A stretch of 64,000 bases of DNA from Scytonema hofmannii PCC 7110 (GTDB lineage: Bacteria; Cyanobacteriota; Cyanobacteriia; Cyanobacteriales; Nostocaceae), in assembly GCF_000346485.2 (NCBI RefSeq), contig NZ_KQ976354.1:7916221-7980220 (forward strand). Direction: 5' to 3'. This document shows positions 1-8,233 of the stretch, piece after piece. The notes below the pieces were generated by a model. The model worked only from the letters and a program-made list of their open reading frames with translations. It made no database searches and was not told the DNA's origin. Position 1 is the stretch's first letter; each line of letters starts with the position of its first letter. The position numbers were made by a program, and so were the translations under genes.

Positions 1-170
1 AGATGCGGCGGGTGACGAAGGGTCCGATTGTTGTCCTGTCGTGCGACCCCGATCTAGTGCAACAGTTTTGGCTGAACGCCTACGCCCCAGATGTGCTGGC
101 GGCAGAGGCTCGCCGATACCCTGCCTTGCAACGGATTGGTTCGCTATATGAAGCTGTTGAACAAAAATGA
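1..170 (+). CDS. C-terminal end of a class I SAM-dependent methyltransferase (partial)
   Basis: An open frame runs off the left edge and stops at TGA 168-170, leaving about 55 residues. The pattern VVLSCDPD, then QFWLNAYAP, then DVLAAEARRYPAL resembles the second half of UbiE/Methyltransf_11-type methyltransferases, where a hydrophobic strand with a DP pair is followed by an FW segment. The SAM-binding motif lies outside the window, so the assignment rests on this tail only. The codons are more GC-rich than the following DNA. It is followed by a stem-loop. Confidence 0.5.
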   Translation, partial: MRRVTKGPIVVLSCDPDLVQQFWLNAYAPDVLAAEARRYPALQRIGSLYEAVEQK

Positions 171-181
171 TTTACCGCAGT

Positions 182-224
182 CCCCACCCAAAAATACTTG
201 AAAATATTTACATTTTGGGTGGGG
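182..224. terminator. Stem-loop after the methyltransferase
   Basis: CCCCACCCAAAA (182-193) pairs perfectly with TTTTGGGTGGGG (213-224). It sits 12 bases after the stop of the partial methyltransferase. There is no long T tract, so it may be an intrinsic terminator or one arm of the neighbouring palindromic repeat. Confidence 0.4.
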
Positions 225-235
225 TAAGGGGTTTG

Positions 236-336
236 GGTCTGACACGTACAAAAACGGGCAACCTTTATTGGGTTACAATCTGTGCCATAGACTAAAAATC
301 TAGATATTAAGGTTGCCCGTTTTTGAGGGGACAATG
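236..336. repeat. Palindromic mini-element, copy A
   Basis: A block begins GGTCTGACACGTAC and ends TTTTTGAGGGGACAATG, with 16-base arms AAAAACGGGCAACCTT (250-265) and AAGGTTGCCCGTTTTT (309-324) that pair perfectly. A second copy at 50643-50756 has the same layout and end motifs, but its arms read GGGGGAACCTT/AAGGTTCCCCC. The differing bases change on both sides, so pairing is kept. No reading frame is shared. It looks like a MITE-like or structured-RNA repeat; its mobilising enzyme is unknown. Confidence 0.6.
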
Positions 337-368
337 AAATGAAATCCAATACAAAAGCGCAGCAACGA

Positions 369-629
369 TTAAAATATATCGTCCGAATTGCGAGAGGTTT
401 TTGTTTTACTGACCTCCGCCCATTTCTCTAAGCGTTCTCTAATCCAGCCCCCTAGCGGTTGCTCTGGGGGTTTTATTTTGGCGATTTCTTCTGCTATCCA
501 ATTATCAAGAGTTACGCTTACCTTCGTTTTACCCTCTGCATACTTAGCTGTGTACGCTCTAACTTTCTCCGGATTTCTTTGTCTCCATCTTCTGTCTGTT
601 TCTAATTTGGCTTTTGACATACTTGACAC
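369..629 (-). CDS. Small ribbon-helix-helix-like protein divergent from tnpB
   Basis: This 86-residue basic protein has an N-terminal Arg/Lys-rich part (RRWRQRNPEKVRAYTAKYA), then a strand KVSVTLDNW, a helix WIAEEIAKIK and a second helix GGWIRERLEKW. That order is the plan of a ribbon-helix-helix DNA-binding domain (inference from pattern). It is transcribed away from the tnpB gene at 681 with about 50 bases between the starts. A similar arrangement occurs at 23720-23967. It could be a regulator of tnpB or an accessory of the element. The family is not firmly recognised. Confidence 0.6.
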   Translation of the reverse strand: MSSMSKAKLETDRRWRQRNPEKVRAYTAKYAEGKTKVSVTLDNWIAEEIAKIKPPEQPLGGWIRERLEKWAEVSKTKTSRNSDDIF

Positions 630-680
630 TTTGAATTCTCAACGTTATTATAAACATATGTCAAGGTCGAAGACAACCCA

Positions 681-2108
681 ATGAGTAAACGACGAAACCA
701 AAGTAAATCTAAGAAAAAATCAGCTGTACTGATTCGGACTGATGTTTGGGATTTAAAAGCAACCCCCGAACAAAAAAGTTTAATGATTTTAACTATTGAC
801 GAATATCGTAAATTCTTAAATCCTTTGGTTATTATCGTTAATGCTCAATGGATAAATCTTGTTGACTTGACATCTAAGGAAAGGATTAACGCGGTAGAAA
901 AGATGATTCATAAAACCGCAGACAATCCCGATCCTAGGCACAAATATTTTCAGAGTGTAATCAAAAAATATCCATCATTCCAAAAGTTTCCTTCGTACTT
1001 GAGACGCGCTGCTGTAGCCGACGCTATCGGAATCGTGTCTAGTTTTCAGACTCGATACAGTCAATGGCAGTCTGGAGACAGAAAACATCGACTAGCATTG
1101 CCACCCTCACTGACAGCAATGTGCAACACTTATCCAGCGTTGTACAAAGGTCAACAGGTCAAGTATCGGAATAATTATCAATTAATTGATCTAAAAGTTT
1201 GGAATGGAACTGATTGGGTATGGATTAATTGCATTCCAGTTAAGAAACATGGTTTAAACCGTCATCTAGTTGATGGTAACAAAATAAAATCACCTTCATT
1301 GGTGGTCAATAAACATACATGTCAACTATCTATGCCTGTCGAGGTAAAGACTGTTTACCTTGACGAATCTGACTTTGTTTGCAGTGTTGATATGGGTATT
1401 AACAACGCTGCAACAGCATCTATCGTTGGTCGTGACGGTACTGTAAAAGCTAGAAAGTTTATCAATTCAGCTAGAGACATAGACCGCCGCAACAAACGAC
1501 GGATGATGATTGCTCGCAAGTCCAGACAGACTAAGAACATGACAAAGTCAGATTTACCACTCGGTTTTTGTAAAGGACATTACCGCAAATCTTCCCACAT
1601 CAATTTACAAATCTCTAAAACAGTGGCAAGAGGTATTGTGGAGTTTGCTAAATTTCACAATGTCAAAGTCATCGTATTTGAGAATCTGGAGGGATGGAAG
1701 GCGAAAGCGGGGAAGAAGGGAACCTTACAAAAACAAAAGTTCCATCTCTGGTGTCACCGAAAAATTGTTGAGATAGTGACAAATCGGTGGACAGAATTGG
1801 GTGGAAAAATTGTTTTCATCAACCCAAAATATACGAGTGCATACGCTTACGATGGCAGTGGAAAAGTTAAGAGAGATCAAACAAATTATTCCCTGTGTCG
1901 GTTCAAAACGGGGAAAAAGTACCACTCCGATCTGAACGCCTCATATAATATAGCTGCTCGTTATTGGTATGCAGTAATTATGGGTGATGACAATTATTCT
2001 AGAGTGTTCGACAGCCAAAGTTCTGACGACACATCGAGGACGCCGATTATTCTGGGTACGTTGCGTAGTCTATGCGCGGAGCGCACGCTTCGCGAACGGG
2101 CTGCGTAG
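681..2108 (+). CDS. tnpB: TnpB-family RNA-guided endonuclease with degenerate zinc ribbon
   Basis: This 475-residue protein is of the TnpB/Cas12 ancestor family. RuvC-I is SVDMGINNAATA, RuvC-II is VIVFENLEG and RuvC-III is HSDLNASYNIAAR, so the Asp/Glu/Asp nuclease triad is present. The usual two CxxC pairs of the zinc ribbon between RuvC-II and RuvC-III are missing: the segment reads TSAYAYDGSGK then SLCRFK, with one Cys. The last residues (RSLCAERTLRERAA) are encoded by a dispersed GC-rich palindromic repeat. Known TnpB proteins cut DNA using an RNA from the element's right end. No tnpA accompanies it, so movement would need a transposase in trans. Confidence 0.85.
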   Translation: MSKRRNQSKSKKKSAVLIRTDVWDLKATPEQKSLMILTIDEYRKFLNPLVIIVNAQWINLVDLTSKERINAVEKMIHKTADNPDPRHKYFQSVIKKYPSFQKFPSYLRRAAVADAIGIVSSFQTRYSQWQSGDRKHRLALPPSLTAMCNTYPALYKGQQVKYRNNYQLIDLKVWNGTDWVWINCIPVKKHGLNRHLVDGNKIKSPSLVVNKHTCQLSMPVEVKTVYLDESDFVCSVDMGINNAATASIVGRDGTVKARKFINSARDIDRRNKRRMMIARKSRQTKNMTKSDLPLGFCKGHYRKSSHINLQISKTVARGIVEFAKFHNVKVIVFENLEGWKAKAGKKGTLQKQKFHLWCHRKIVEIVTNRWTELGGKIVFINPKYTSAYAYDGSGKVKRDQTNYSLCRFKTGKKYHSDLNASYNIAARYWYAVIMGDDNYSRVFDSQSSDDTSRTPIILGTLRSLCAERTLRERAA

Positions 2109-2112
2109 CGAA
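2068..2112. repeat. Dispersed GC-rich palindromic repeat within the tnpB 3' end
   Basis: The stretch contains GCGCGGAGCGCACGC, CTTCGCGAAC and GCTGCGTAGCG, self-complementary words that recur near 10094-10127 and 39590-39616. It supplies the last codons of tnpB. Such repeats are widespread in Nostocales genomes. Confidence 0.55.
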
Positions 2113-2156
2113 TGAATCCTCATCTATACCGCAAGGTTAGATGGGGTGCGTTCAAC
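2109..2156 (+). ncRNA. Right end of TnpB element, candidate guide-RNA hairpin
   Basis: Just after tnpB, CATCTATACC-GCAA-GGTTAGATG (2121-2143) folds into a stem with a bulged T and a GCAA tetraloop, followed by TTCAAC (2151-2156). The IS200/IS605 element at 8-10 kb ends in the same way (hairpin then TTCAAT). In TnpB systems the right end encodes the scaffold of the guide RNA, so this is the likely RNA scaffold and element boundary (inference). Confidence 0.5.
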
Positions 2157-2255
2157 GATAGTAGCTATAAAGTTCTAACACGTAGATTCCTTGGAAGTTA
2201 AAAATGAATGTTTAATCGTTTGTGTATTGTTGGTATTTAGTCATGCTAATAGTTT

Positions 2256-3164
2256 TTATGGTAATCTCAAAAGCCGTCCGTCAATGGCAACTAATCCTGT
2301 AAAAATGAGTGCCATACCCGCAAAAGTATTCCAATCCAACCTTTCGCCGAGGACAAATACACCGAGTAAGAGCGCAGTAATTGGAATCAAAAAGCTTACC
2401 AACGAGACGTTAGTCGCACCTGCAACAGCAAGTATGCGGAAATAAATTAAGTTAGCGATCGCGCTACCAAATAGACCTAGTACCAATAACCCACCCCAAG
2501 TAATAGCACTTGGTCTTAATGTCCAAGGTTTATCTAACATAAGAGCTAGCGGCAATATCATCACTGTCGAGCTAGTAAGCATTCCTGCTGAAGTCACGAC
2601 GGGTGACAATTCCTTGAAACGTCCTCCGTAAATACCAGCATAGCTATAGCAAAAACTAGCACCAAGAATAGCAAACTGCCCCAGACTTTGTAAGTTCAAT
2701 CCATGTAGGACTTCTAGTCCAATTAATAAAAATACACCACATAATCCGAATAGAACACCGAACAAGCGATTGAGTGACAACCGTTCGTCATGAGTTAGTA
2801 GATGTGCAAGCACCACTGTAAACAATGGGGTTGTGGCATTGAGAATCCCAGTCAGGCTGCTGTCGATCTGCGTCTGTCCCCAGACAATAAGACTAAACGG
2901 GATCAGATTATTGAGAGCACCCATAACAAAAAACGCTCTCCAAATTCGAGGTGAAACAGGCATTTGCTGTCCGCTAAGGTAAACAAAGCAAATTAGAGCG
3001 ATCGCCGCAAAGCTAACGCGACCTAATACTACCGTAAACGGTTGGAGTTCCACGAGAACAATCTTAATAAAAAAGTAAGAACCACCCCATAATAAAGACA
3101 GAATGAAGAGAAGCATCCATTCTCTAACCCTCATAGTTGAGTTCTTAATAGATTGGATTTTCAT
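2256..3164 (-). CDS. EamA/DMT-family transporter
   Basis: This 302-residue protein has about ten hydrophobic segments in two similar halves, the fold of drug/metabolite transporter (EamA) proteins of the inner membrane. Typical features are WGGSYFFIK in the first helix and GATNVSLVSFLIPITALLLG near residues 255-275, where the second repeat carries its conserved Pro and Gly. Substrate is unknown; relatives export amino acids or other metabolites. A Met at residue 11 (MRVREW) is an alternative start. It points away from the methyltransferase gene at 3324. Confidence 0.85.
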   Translation of the reverse strand: MKIQSIKNSTMRVREWMLLFILSLLWGGSYFFIKIVLVELQPFTVVLGRVSFAAIALICFVYLSGQQMPVSPRIWRAFFVMGALNNLIPFSLIVWGQTQIDSSLTGILNATTPLFTVVLAHLLTHDERLSLNRLFGVLFGLCGVFLLIGLEVLHGLNLQSLGQFAILGASFCYSYAGIYGGRFKELSPVVTSAGMLTSSTVMILPLALMLDKPWTLRPSAITWGGLLVLGLFGSAIANLIYFRILAVAGATNVSLVSFLIPITALLLGVFVLGERLDWNTFAGMALIFTGLVAIDGRLLRLP

Positions 3165-3323
3165 TTAGTATTGCCAGCAGACTTGATTTTGGAAGAGTCT
3201 TTATGATACTGTTTATCCAGCATAAACTACTATTAGTCGATAAACTTATCGTAGTTTACTTGATTGACAGCGTGCTTGTCACTCTACGTAGCTACAGTTT
3301 GCAAGAAATGAGAAACACCCCTT

Positions 3324-3980
3324 ATGCCAAAAGACTGGTTAGAATGGCACGATCTCTATAATACCGAACCAAAGCTGCAACAGCGCTTGGAAATCGTGCG
3401 GGAATACATATCCTATAGCTTGGATGCATCTCCACCAGGAAGAATCCGTGTAGTTAGTGTGTGCGCTGGTGATGGACGGGATTTGCTAGGAACCCTAGCC
3501 AATCATCCTCGCGCCCAAGATGTCTATGCAAGACTCGTTGAGCTAAACCCGAATTTAGTTGAACGTGGGAAAACAACTATAGAATCATTGGGTCTGGCAA
3601 AGCAAATTGAATTTATCAATGGTGATGCGACGATCTCTGCTAACTATGTAGGGGCAGTACCAGCAGACGTTGCGATCGTATGTGGTGTCTTCGGCAATCT
3701 TGCTGATGAAGTTGAACTCAAACGCTTGCTAGACAACTTGAGTTTTCTGAGTAAACAAGGTGCTTTTGTCATCTGGACTCGCGGACACTCTAACGGTATT
3801 CCCTATTCCGATGACGTGCGGAAATTTTTGCAGGCATTTCAATTTGAAGAAGTCAAGTTCAAACTTACTGCCACAGGAGATATGGGCATAGGTATTAATC
3901 GTTACCTTGGGGAAAATTTACCTGCACCCAAAGAGCAAAAATTATTCGTATTTTCTGGCATTCCCAATAAAGCGAGGTAA
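3324..3980 (+). CDS. Class I SAM-dependent methyltransferase
   Basis: This 218-residue cytosolic protein carries a SAM-binding glycine loop VVSVCAGDGRD near residues 43-53, an acidic strand (VELNPNLVERG) after the second beta strand and FINGDAT near residue 95, all expected for a Rossmann-type methyltransferase. The substrate cannot be told. It ends 6 bases before the class II aldolase gene, so the two are probably co-transcribed. Confidence 0.75.
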   Translation: MPKDWLEWHDLYNTEPKLQQRLEIVREYISYSLDASPPGRIRVVSVCAGDGRDLLGTLANHPRAQDVYARLVELNPNLVERGKTTIESLGLAKQIEFINGDATISANYVGAVPADVAIVCGVFGNLADEVELKRLLDNLSFLSKQGAFVIWTRGHSNGIPYSDDVRKFLQAFQFEEVKFKLTATGDMGIGINRYLGENLPAPKEQKLFVFSGIPNKAR

Positions 3981-3986
3981 CAAATT

Positions 3987-4763
3987 ATGGTACAGACTTT
4001 CGTCCGTAATGGTAGTCTTGTTAAGCCACCAACCTTTACCTCTGTGGAAGCAGAGCGTCGTCATCGCCAAGAACGTTTAGCAGCAGCTTTGCGAGTTTTT
4101 GCTAAGTTCGGTTTTGCCCAAGGACTAGCAGGACATATCACAGCCCGCGATCCCGAACTCACCGATCATTTTTGGGTCAACCCCTTTGGAGTTCATTTCA
4201 GTCGCATTCGTGTTTCAGACTTGATTTTGGTGAATCCTCAAGGTGACGTTGTTCGAGGTGATGGTTTATTAAATCAAGCAGCTTTTGCTATTCACTCACA
4301 AATCCACGAAGCCCGTCCAGATGTCATCGCTGCGGCTCATGCTCATTCCTTCTATGGGAAAACTTGGTCATCACTCGGTCGATTGCTTGACCCCATTACC
4401 CAAGATTCTGCTGCTTTCTATCAAGATCACGCTTTATTTGATGATTTCAAAGGCATTGTGTTAGAAACGAGCGAAGGAAAACGCATTGCTCAAGCATTGG
4501 GCGATCGCAAAGCTGCAATCCTCCGCAATCATGGGTTATTAACTGTAGGACACAGTGTAGACGAAGCTGCTTGGTGGTTCATCCGTTTAGAAGATACAGC
4601 CCAATCCCAATTGCTAGCAGAATCTGTAGGAAAACCCATTCTGATTGACCATGACATCGCCTTGGGGATTCAAAAACGTAATGGTTCTCACGAAGCTGGT
4701 TGGCGTGGATTCCAGTATTTGTGGGATGAAATTACTCGCGAGCAACCAGATTTGTTGAATTGA
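3987..4763 (+). CDS. Class II aldolase/adducin-family protein
   Basis: This 258-residue protein matches the class II aldolase/adducin family. Zn ligands are expected in HAHSFYG (about residues 116-122) and RNHGLLTVG (about 179-187), with a catalytic acidic region between. Family members cleave sugar phosphates or hydroxy acids by retro-aldol chemistry; many are uncharacterised. Its place between a methyltransferase and an LLM monooxygenase suggests a catabolic role, possibly on an organosulfur product, but that is inference. Confidence 0.85.
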   Translation: MVQTFVRNGSLVKPPTFTSVEAERRHRQERLAAALRVFAKFGFAQGLAGHITARDPELTDHFWVNPFGVHFSRIRVSDLILVNPQGDVVRGDGLLNQAAFAIHSQIHEARPDVIAAAHAHSFYGKTWSSLGRLLDPITQDSAAFYQDHALFDDFKGIVLETSEGKRIAQALGDRKAAILRNHGLLTVGHSVDEAAWWFIRLEDTAQSQLLAESVGKPILIDHDIALGIQKRNGSHEAGWRGFQYLWDEITREQPDLLN

Positions 4764-4784
4764 TGGAGATTGAGGAATATCACT

Positions 4785-4820
4785 TTAGATTTTGGATTTT
4801 AGATTTTGGATTTTGGATTG
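4785..4820. repeat. Short tandem repeat (TTTTGGATTTTAGA type)
   Basis: Degenerate copies of AGATTTTGGATTTT lie head to tail. The complementary form (AATCCAAAATC) recurs at 35170-35202 and 44040-44105. Such heptamer-like tandem repeats are typical of Nostoc relatives. Confidence 0.7.
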
Positions 4821-4923
4821 AGAAAGCTGTACTTAAACTTCATCTCAACTAAACTATCTGTTCCATTCTTTTTTCAATCAGATACAATTTTATACCTGAT
4901 TATCTATACAGACAATCTGAACG

Positions 4924-6108
4924 ATGATCCTCAACCATCACCCTGGTTCAATTGTCGGTTGGGATCGCTTTGCGACTCCAACAGACTTTGACTTCAGCCC
5001 CCTTTCTCAAGCATTGAAGCAACCTATATTGCTGGGGTTATTTTTACCAATCCAAGCAGGCGGTTGGAGTGCTTCTACATTACCACGCACTACTGACTGG
5101 AGTTTTGAATACAACAAAGCTCTTGTGCTAGACGCTGAGGCACTGGGTTTCGATCTAGTGTTTGCACTTTCACAGTGGTTACCTAAAGGTGGCTATGGGG
5201 GCGTATTCAACGGTCAAGCACTGGACTCTTTTGTTACCACAGCTGCACTAACGAGCGTGACACAAAAGATTATGCTGATCTCCACTATCCATGTATTGTA
5301 CGGACCAATTCATCCATTGCACTTAGCTAAGTATGGTGCAACTGTAGACCATATATCAGGAGGTCGATGGGGTATCAATGTCGTGACTGGACACCGTGCT
5401 GTTGAACACGAGATGTTTGGTTGGACACGCATTGAACACGATCGCCGTTATGAACTTGCAGCCGAATTCATCGAAGTGTTACAACGCCTGTGGAACGACG
5501 ACGAGAATTTCTCCTTTGAGGGTAAATCTTCGTGGAAACTTTGTAGCGCCTTCGTTACACCTAAACCAAAATACGGTCGTCCAGTGTTAGTCAATGCTAC
5601 AGGTTCAGACGCTGGTATTTCCTTTGCCGCACGCTATTCTGATATTGTATTCATCACTAGTCCGGGTGGTTCGGACTTCATGAGCGCTATCGAATTGCTG
5701 CCCGCACATACTGAAAGAGTGAAGCAGGCAGCACGCGATATTGGACGTGAAGTCAGAACACTTCTTAACCCCATGGTAATTAGTCGGGAAACGGAGCGCG
5801 AAACCTGGGCATATCACGATGCTATAGTCGCCCATGCTGATTCAGATGCGCCTTTAGGTTTTAGTCGATTTGATAGCGACGCGCACGCCTGGAAAGGTCG
5901 TCGGGGTATAGATGCACCGAAACGGAGGGCGATTGGTGGTAATATCGAAGTTATCGGTACGCCAGAGCAAGTGGTCGAGCAGTTTATACAGTTAAAAAAA
6001 GCTGGTGTTGACGGGTTGCAATTGAGCTTTTTTGATTTTAAAAAAGACCTAGAATTTTTTGGCGATCGCATCCTACCTCTGATGAAACAGGTAGGTCTTC
6101 GGTTATAA
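4924..6108 (+). CDS. LLM-class FMN-dependent monooxygenase, SfnG/SsuD-like
   Basis: This 394-residue protein belongs to the luciferase-like monooxygenase superfamily. Visible hallmarks are a TIM-barrel start LLGLFLPIQ, the segment TVDHISGGRWGINVVTGH (about residues 143-160), and GTPEQVVEQFIQLKKAGVDG near the C-terminus. The pattern fits the branch with alkanesulfonate (SsuD) and dimethylsulfone (SfnG) monooxygenases, which use reduced FMN and O2 to break C-S bonds. The specific substrate is not evident. About 30 residues precede the barrel, so a later start is possible. Confidence 0.85.
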   Translation: MILNHHPGSIVGWDRFATPTDFDFSPLSQALKQPILLGLFLPIQAGGWSASTLPRTTDWSFEYNKALVLDAEALGFDLVFALSQWLPKGGYGGVFNGQALDSFVTTAALTSVTQKIMLISTIHVLYGPIHPLHLAKYGATVDHISGGRWGINVVTGHRAVEHEMFGWTRIEHDRRYELAAEFIEVLQRLWNDDENFSFEGKSSWKLCSAFVTPKPKYGRPVLVNATGSDAGISFAARYSDIVFITSPGGSDFMSAIELLPAHTERVKQAARDIGREVRTLLNPMVISRETERETWAYHDAIVAHADSDAPLGFSRFDSDAHAWKGRRGIDAPKRRAIGGNIEVIGTPEQVVEQFIQLKKAGVDGLQLSFFDFKKDLEFFGDRILPLMKQVGLRL

Positions 6109-6153
6109 GAAGTGTCGGAAACAACGGTCAAGTTATCCTGAAGGTAGTTTGTT

Positions 6154-7335
6154 ATGACAGACATCAAAAAAGTAAGCGAACAGTTTAGTGCAGCAGGACA
6201 AATTACCCCTGAAGAATTAGAACAGGCAGCAAAAGAAGGGTTTAAATCTATAGTCAACCTGCGTTCCCCTCAAGAAACTGGCTTTCAAGCTGACGAACAG
6301 GAACAGGCACTAGCTGCAGGACTTGATTATACCAACATTCCATTAAATCCTTCCGAACCAAATCAGGAATTGGTAGATAAAGCAATTCGAGAAATCGAGG
6401 ATTTACCCAAACCAATTTTAATCCACTGTGCTGCCGGAGCTAGGGCAAGTGCTGTTGCTTTAATTGCTACTTCAATTCAAGACGGTTTGACACCAGAGAA
6501 AATTACTGCTAAAGCTAAAGAAATTAATCTGAAATTAGATCAACCTCACCTAAAACAATTCTTAGAGCAACAAACTAAGAATAAGGCAATAGATACAGAA
6601 GTTCGCACCAATCAGATCAAAATCCCTAATGGCGATTTACAAATAGATGCTTACCTGGCAGAACCTCTTCGTCAAGGAACTTTTCCAGCAGTAATTGTGA
6701 TTCAGGAAATTTTTGGGGTGAATATTCACATTCGGGAAGTGACACAGAGATTAGCTAAACAGGGGTATGTAGCGATCGCACCTGCAATCTTTCAGCGGAT
6801 TGCTCCTGGTTTTGAGAGTGGATACACCCCTGAAGACATCCAGATTGGCAGAAAATATAAAGAACAAACCAAAGCCAATGAAATATTAAGTGATATTCAA
6901 GCAACAATTGCCTATCTCAAAACTCTGCCAAATGTGAATGGTGATGCGATCGGTTCTATTGGTTTCTGCTTTGGAGGACATATTGTATATTTAGCAGCAA
7001 CACTACCTGAAATTAAAGCTACAGCTTCCTTCTACGGTGGCGGGATCGTAAACTCAACCCCCGGTGGTGGTGCGCCTACTATTACCCGTACCCCAGATAT
7101 CAAGGGTACTATTTACGCTTTCTTTGGCACTGAGGATGCAGGAATTCCCCTAGAACAAACACAGCAAATTGAAGCAGAGTTAGAGAAATATCAGATTCCT
7201 CACCAAGTCTTCCGCTATCCTGGAGAACACGGTTTTTTCTGTAATCATCGTGGTAGCTACAATGCTTTATCTGCTGCTGATGCTTGGCTCAAAGTTAAGG
7301 AATTGTTTGAAAAACAACTTCAGGCGAAAGTATAA
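6154..7335 (+). CDS. Fusion of a dual-specificity-like phosphatase and a dienelactone hydrolase
   Basis: This 393-residue protein has two domains. Residues about 1-140 match the DSP-PTPase-like (beta-lactamase hydrolase-like, BLH) family, with VNLRSPQE and the P-loop HCAAGARAS near residues 91-99, an HCx5R type loop. Residues about 150-390 are a dienelactone hydrolase: nucleophile Cys in GFCFGGH (near 270), and His in GEHGFF (near 356). The start follows a weak AAGG signal. BLH domains are often linked to sulfide or persulfide metabolism; the fused hydrolase partner is unusual. Confidence 0.85.
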   Translation: MTDIKKVSEQFSAAGQITPEELEQAAKEGFKSIVNLRSPQETGFQADEQEQALAAGLDYTNIPLNPSEPNQELVDKAIREIEDLPKPILIHCAAGARASAVALIATSIQDGLTPEKITAKAKEINLKLDQPHLKQFLEQQTKNKAIDTEVRTNQIKIPNGDLQIDAYLAEPLRQGTFPAVIVIQEIFGVNIHIREVTQRLAKQGYVAIAPAIFQRIAPGFESGYTPEDIQIGRKYKEQTKANEILSDIQATIAYLKTLPNVNGDAIGSIGFCFGGHIVYLAATLPEIKATASFYGGGIVNSTPGGGAPTITRTPDIKGTIYAFFGTEDAGIPLEQTQQIEAELEKYQIPHQVFRYPGEHGFFCNHRGSYNALSAADAWLKVKELFEKQLQAKV

Positions 7336-7338
7336 TTT

Positions 7339-7503
7339 ATGAAATATGTTAATCTAGGTAAAACCGGACTAAAAGTATCCCGTCTATCCCTTGGTATTAT
7401 GACATATGGCTCGCGCCAATGGCGAGAATGGTTGCTCGAAGAAGAAGAACGCAAGTTACTTGAGGAACCATATAAACCCCACCCAATCTTAGGGCATTGC
7501 TAG
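7339..7503 (+). pseudogene. Internally deleted aldo/keto reductase remnant
   Basis: A 54-codon frame starts MKYVNLGKTGLKVSRLSLG, the start of aldo/keto reductases, runs to about residue 32, then jumps to EEPYKPHPILGH, which looks like the extreme C-terminus of the same family. The roughly 270 central residues, including the catalytic Tyr and Lys, are gone while the frame stays open. It begins 3 bases after the preceding stop, suggesting a former operon member. Confidence 0.7.
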
Positions 7504-7552
7504 TATTCGTCAACAATATGCTTAATAGCTTTCTCTCCAAAGAGGAGTAAAA

Positions 7553-8062
7553 ATGTTTAAGGCTTTGGCTTTGGCTTGGCTGTTACTGTTTTTTGGGGAC
7601 TTTTTTTCTACCTTCTGCTACCACGTACCCGAACATGTTTTTGGTAGCCTCCACCTAAAAACACACCACTCTGCAAAGAAAGAATTCCGTCACTACGCTA
7701 TCCTGATGTTCAATTACCAGATTCTTTTAGATGGTTTTCTGGGTGCTTTACCGTATATATTGGTGGCATTAGTTTTATGGTCTTTTTCTCCCGTCGGCGT
7801 AGTTTTTGGAATACTTTTTGGTCAGTTTCATGTTTGGTGGAGACATACTAGCGTCATCGGTTGGCAAACTCCGAAGCCAGTGAATTTTTTGTGTCAGATT
7901 CTGTTCATCACAACTCCCGAACAACATTGGCTTCACCATCAAAAAACTAACGTAGGCTTTGGCGATATTTTTACATTCTTTGACCAACCTGCTAAAGTTT
8001 GGTTATCTTGGCTACGCCTTCTTAGATTGCACCTGCGTTCCTCACTGATGCAGCCTGAGTAG
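7553..8062 (+). CDS. Fatty acid hydroxylase/sterol desaturase superfamily membrane protein
   Basis: This 169-residue protein has hydrophobic spans at the N-terminus and around residues 60-90, plus His clusters HLKTHH (about 35-40), HVWWRH (about 98-103) and HWLHH (about 124-128). These are the diiron-binding His boxes of the superfamily. It is short compared with usual members (about 200-280 residues). An AGAGGAG ribosome site lies just before the ATG. Substrate unknown, likely a lipid. Confidence 0.75.
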   Translation: MFKALALAWLLLFFGDFFSTFCYHVPEHVFGSLHLKTHHSAKKEFRHYAILMFNYQILLDGFLGALPYILVALVLWSFSPVGVVFGILFGQFHVWWRHTSVIGWQTPKPVNFLCQILFITTPEQHWLHHQKTNVGFGDIFTFFDQPAKVWLSWLRLLRLHLRSSLMQPE

Positions 8063-8149
8063 TAGTCATTCTTTTTTGAAAATTGCATTGACAAATCTTA
8101 ATTCTCCCCACTACCTGCGGCGGTAATAGGGGATTTTTAACAAAAACAC

Positions 8150-8184
8150 CGTAATTCCCCACCTTAAGAAGATGGGGAATTACG
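8150..8184. other. Left-end hairpin of the IS200/IS605 element
   Basis: CGTAATTCCCCA (8150-8161) pairs with TGGGGAATTACG (8173-8184), a 12-base perfect stem. Subterminal hairpins of this kind are what Y1 transposases recognise at the left end of these elements. Its exact role as the recognised hairpin is inferred from position. Confidence 0.5.
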
Positions 8185-8186
8185 TG

Positions 8187-8231
8187 GGGAAAATATCAAC
8201 TGTTCCCACAGGGGAACGTTGATATTTTCCC
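8187..8231 (-). terminator. Long stem-loop at the 3' end of tnpA
   Basis: GGGAAAATATCAAC (8187-8200) pairs with GTTGATATTTTCCC (8218-8231), and the inner GTTCCC/GGGAAC extends the stem. It lies 2 bases beyond the tnpA stop, consistent with a terminator or an element-end structure. Confidence 0.6.
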
Positions 8232-8233
8232 AA

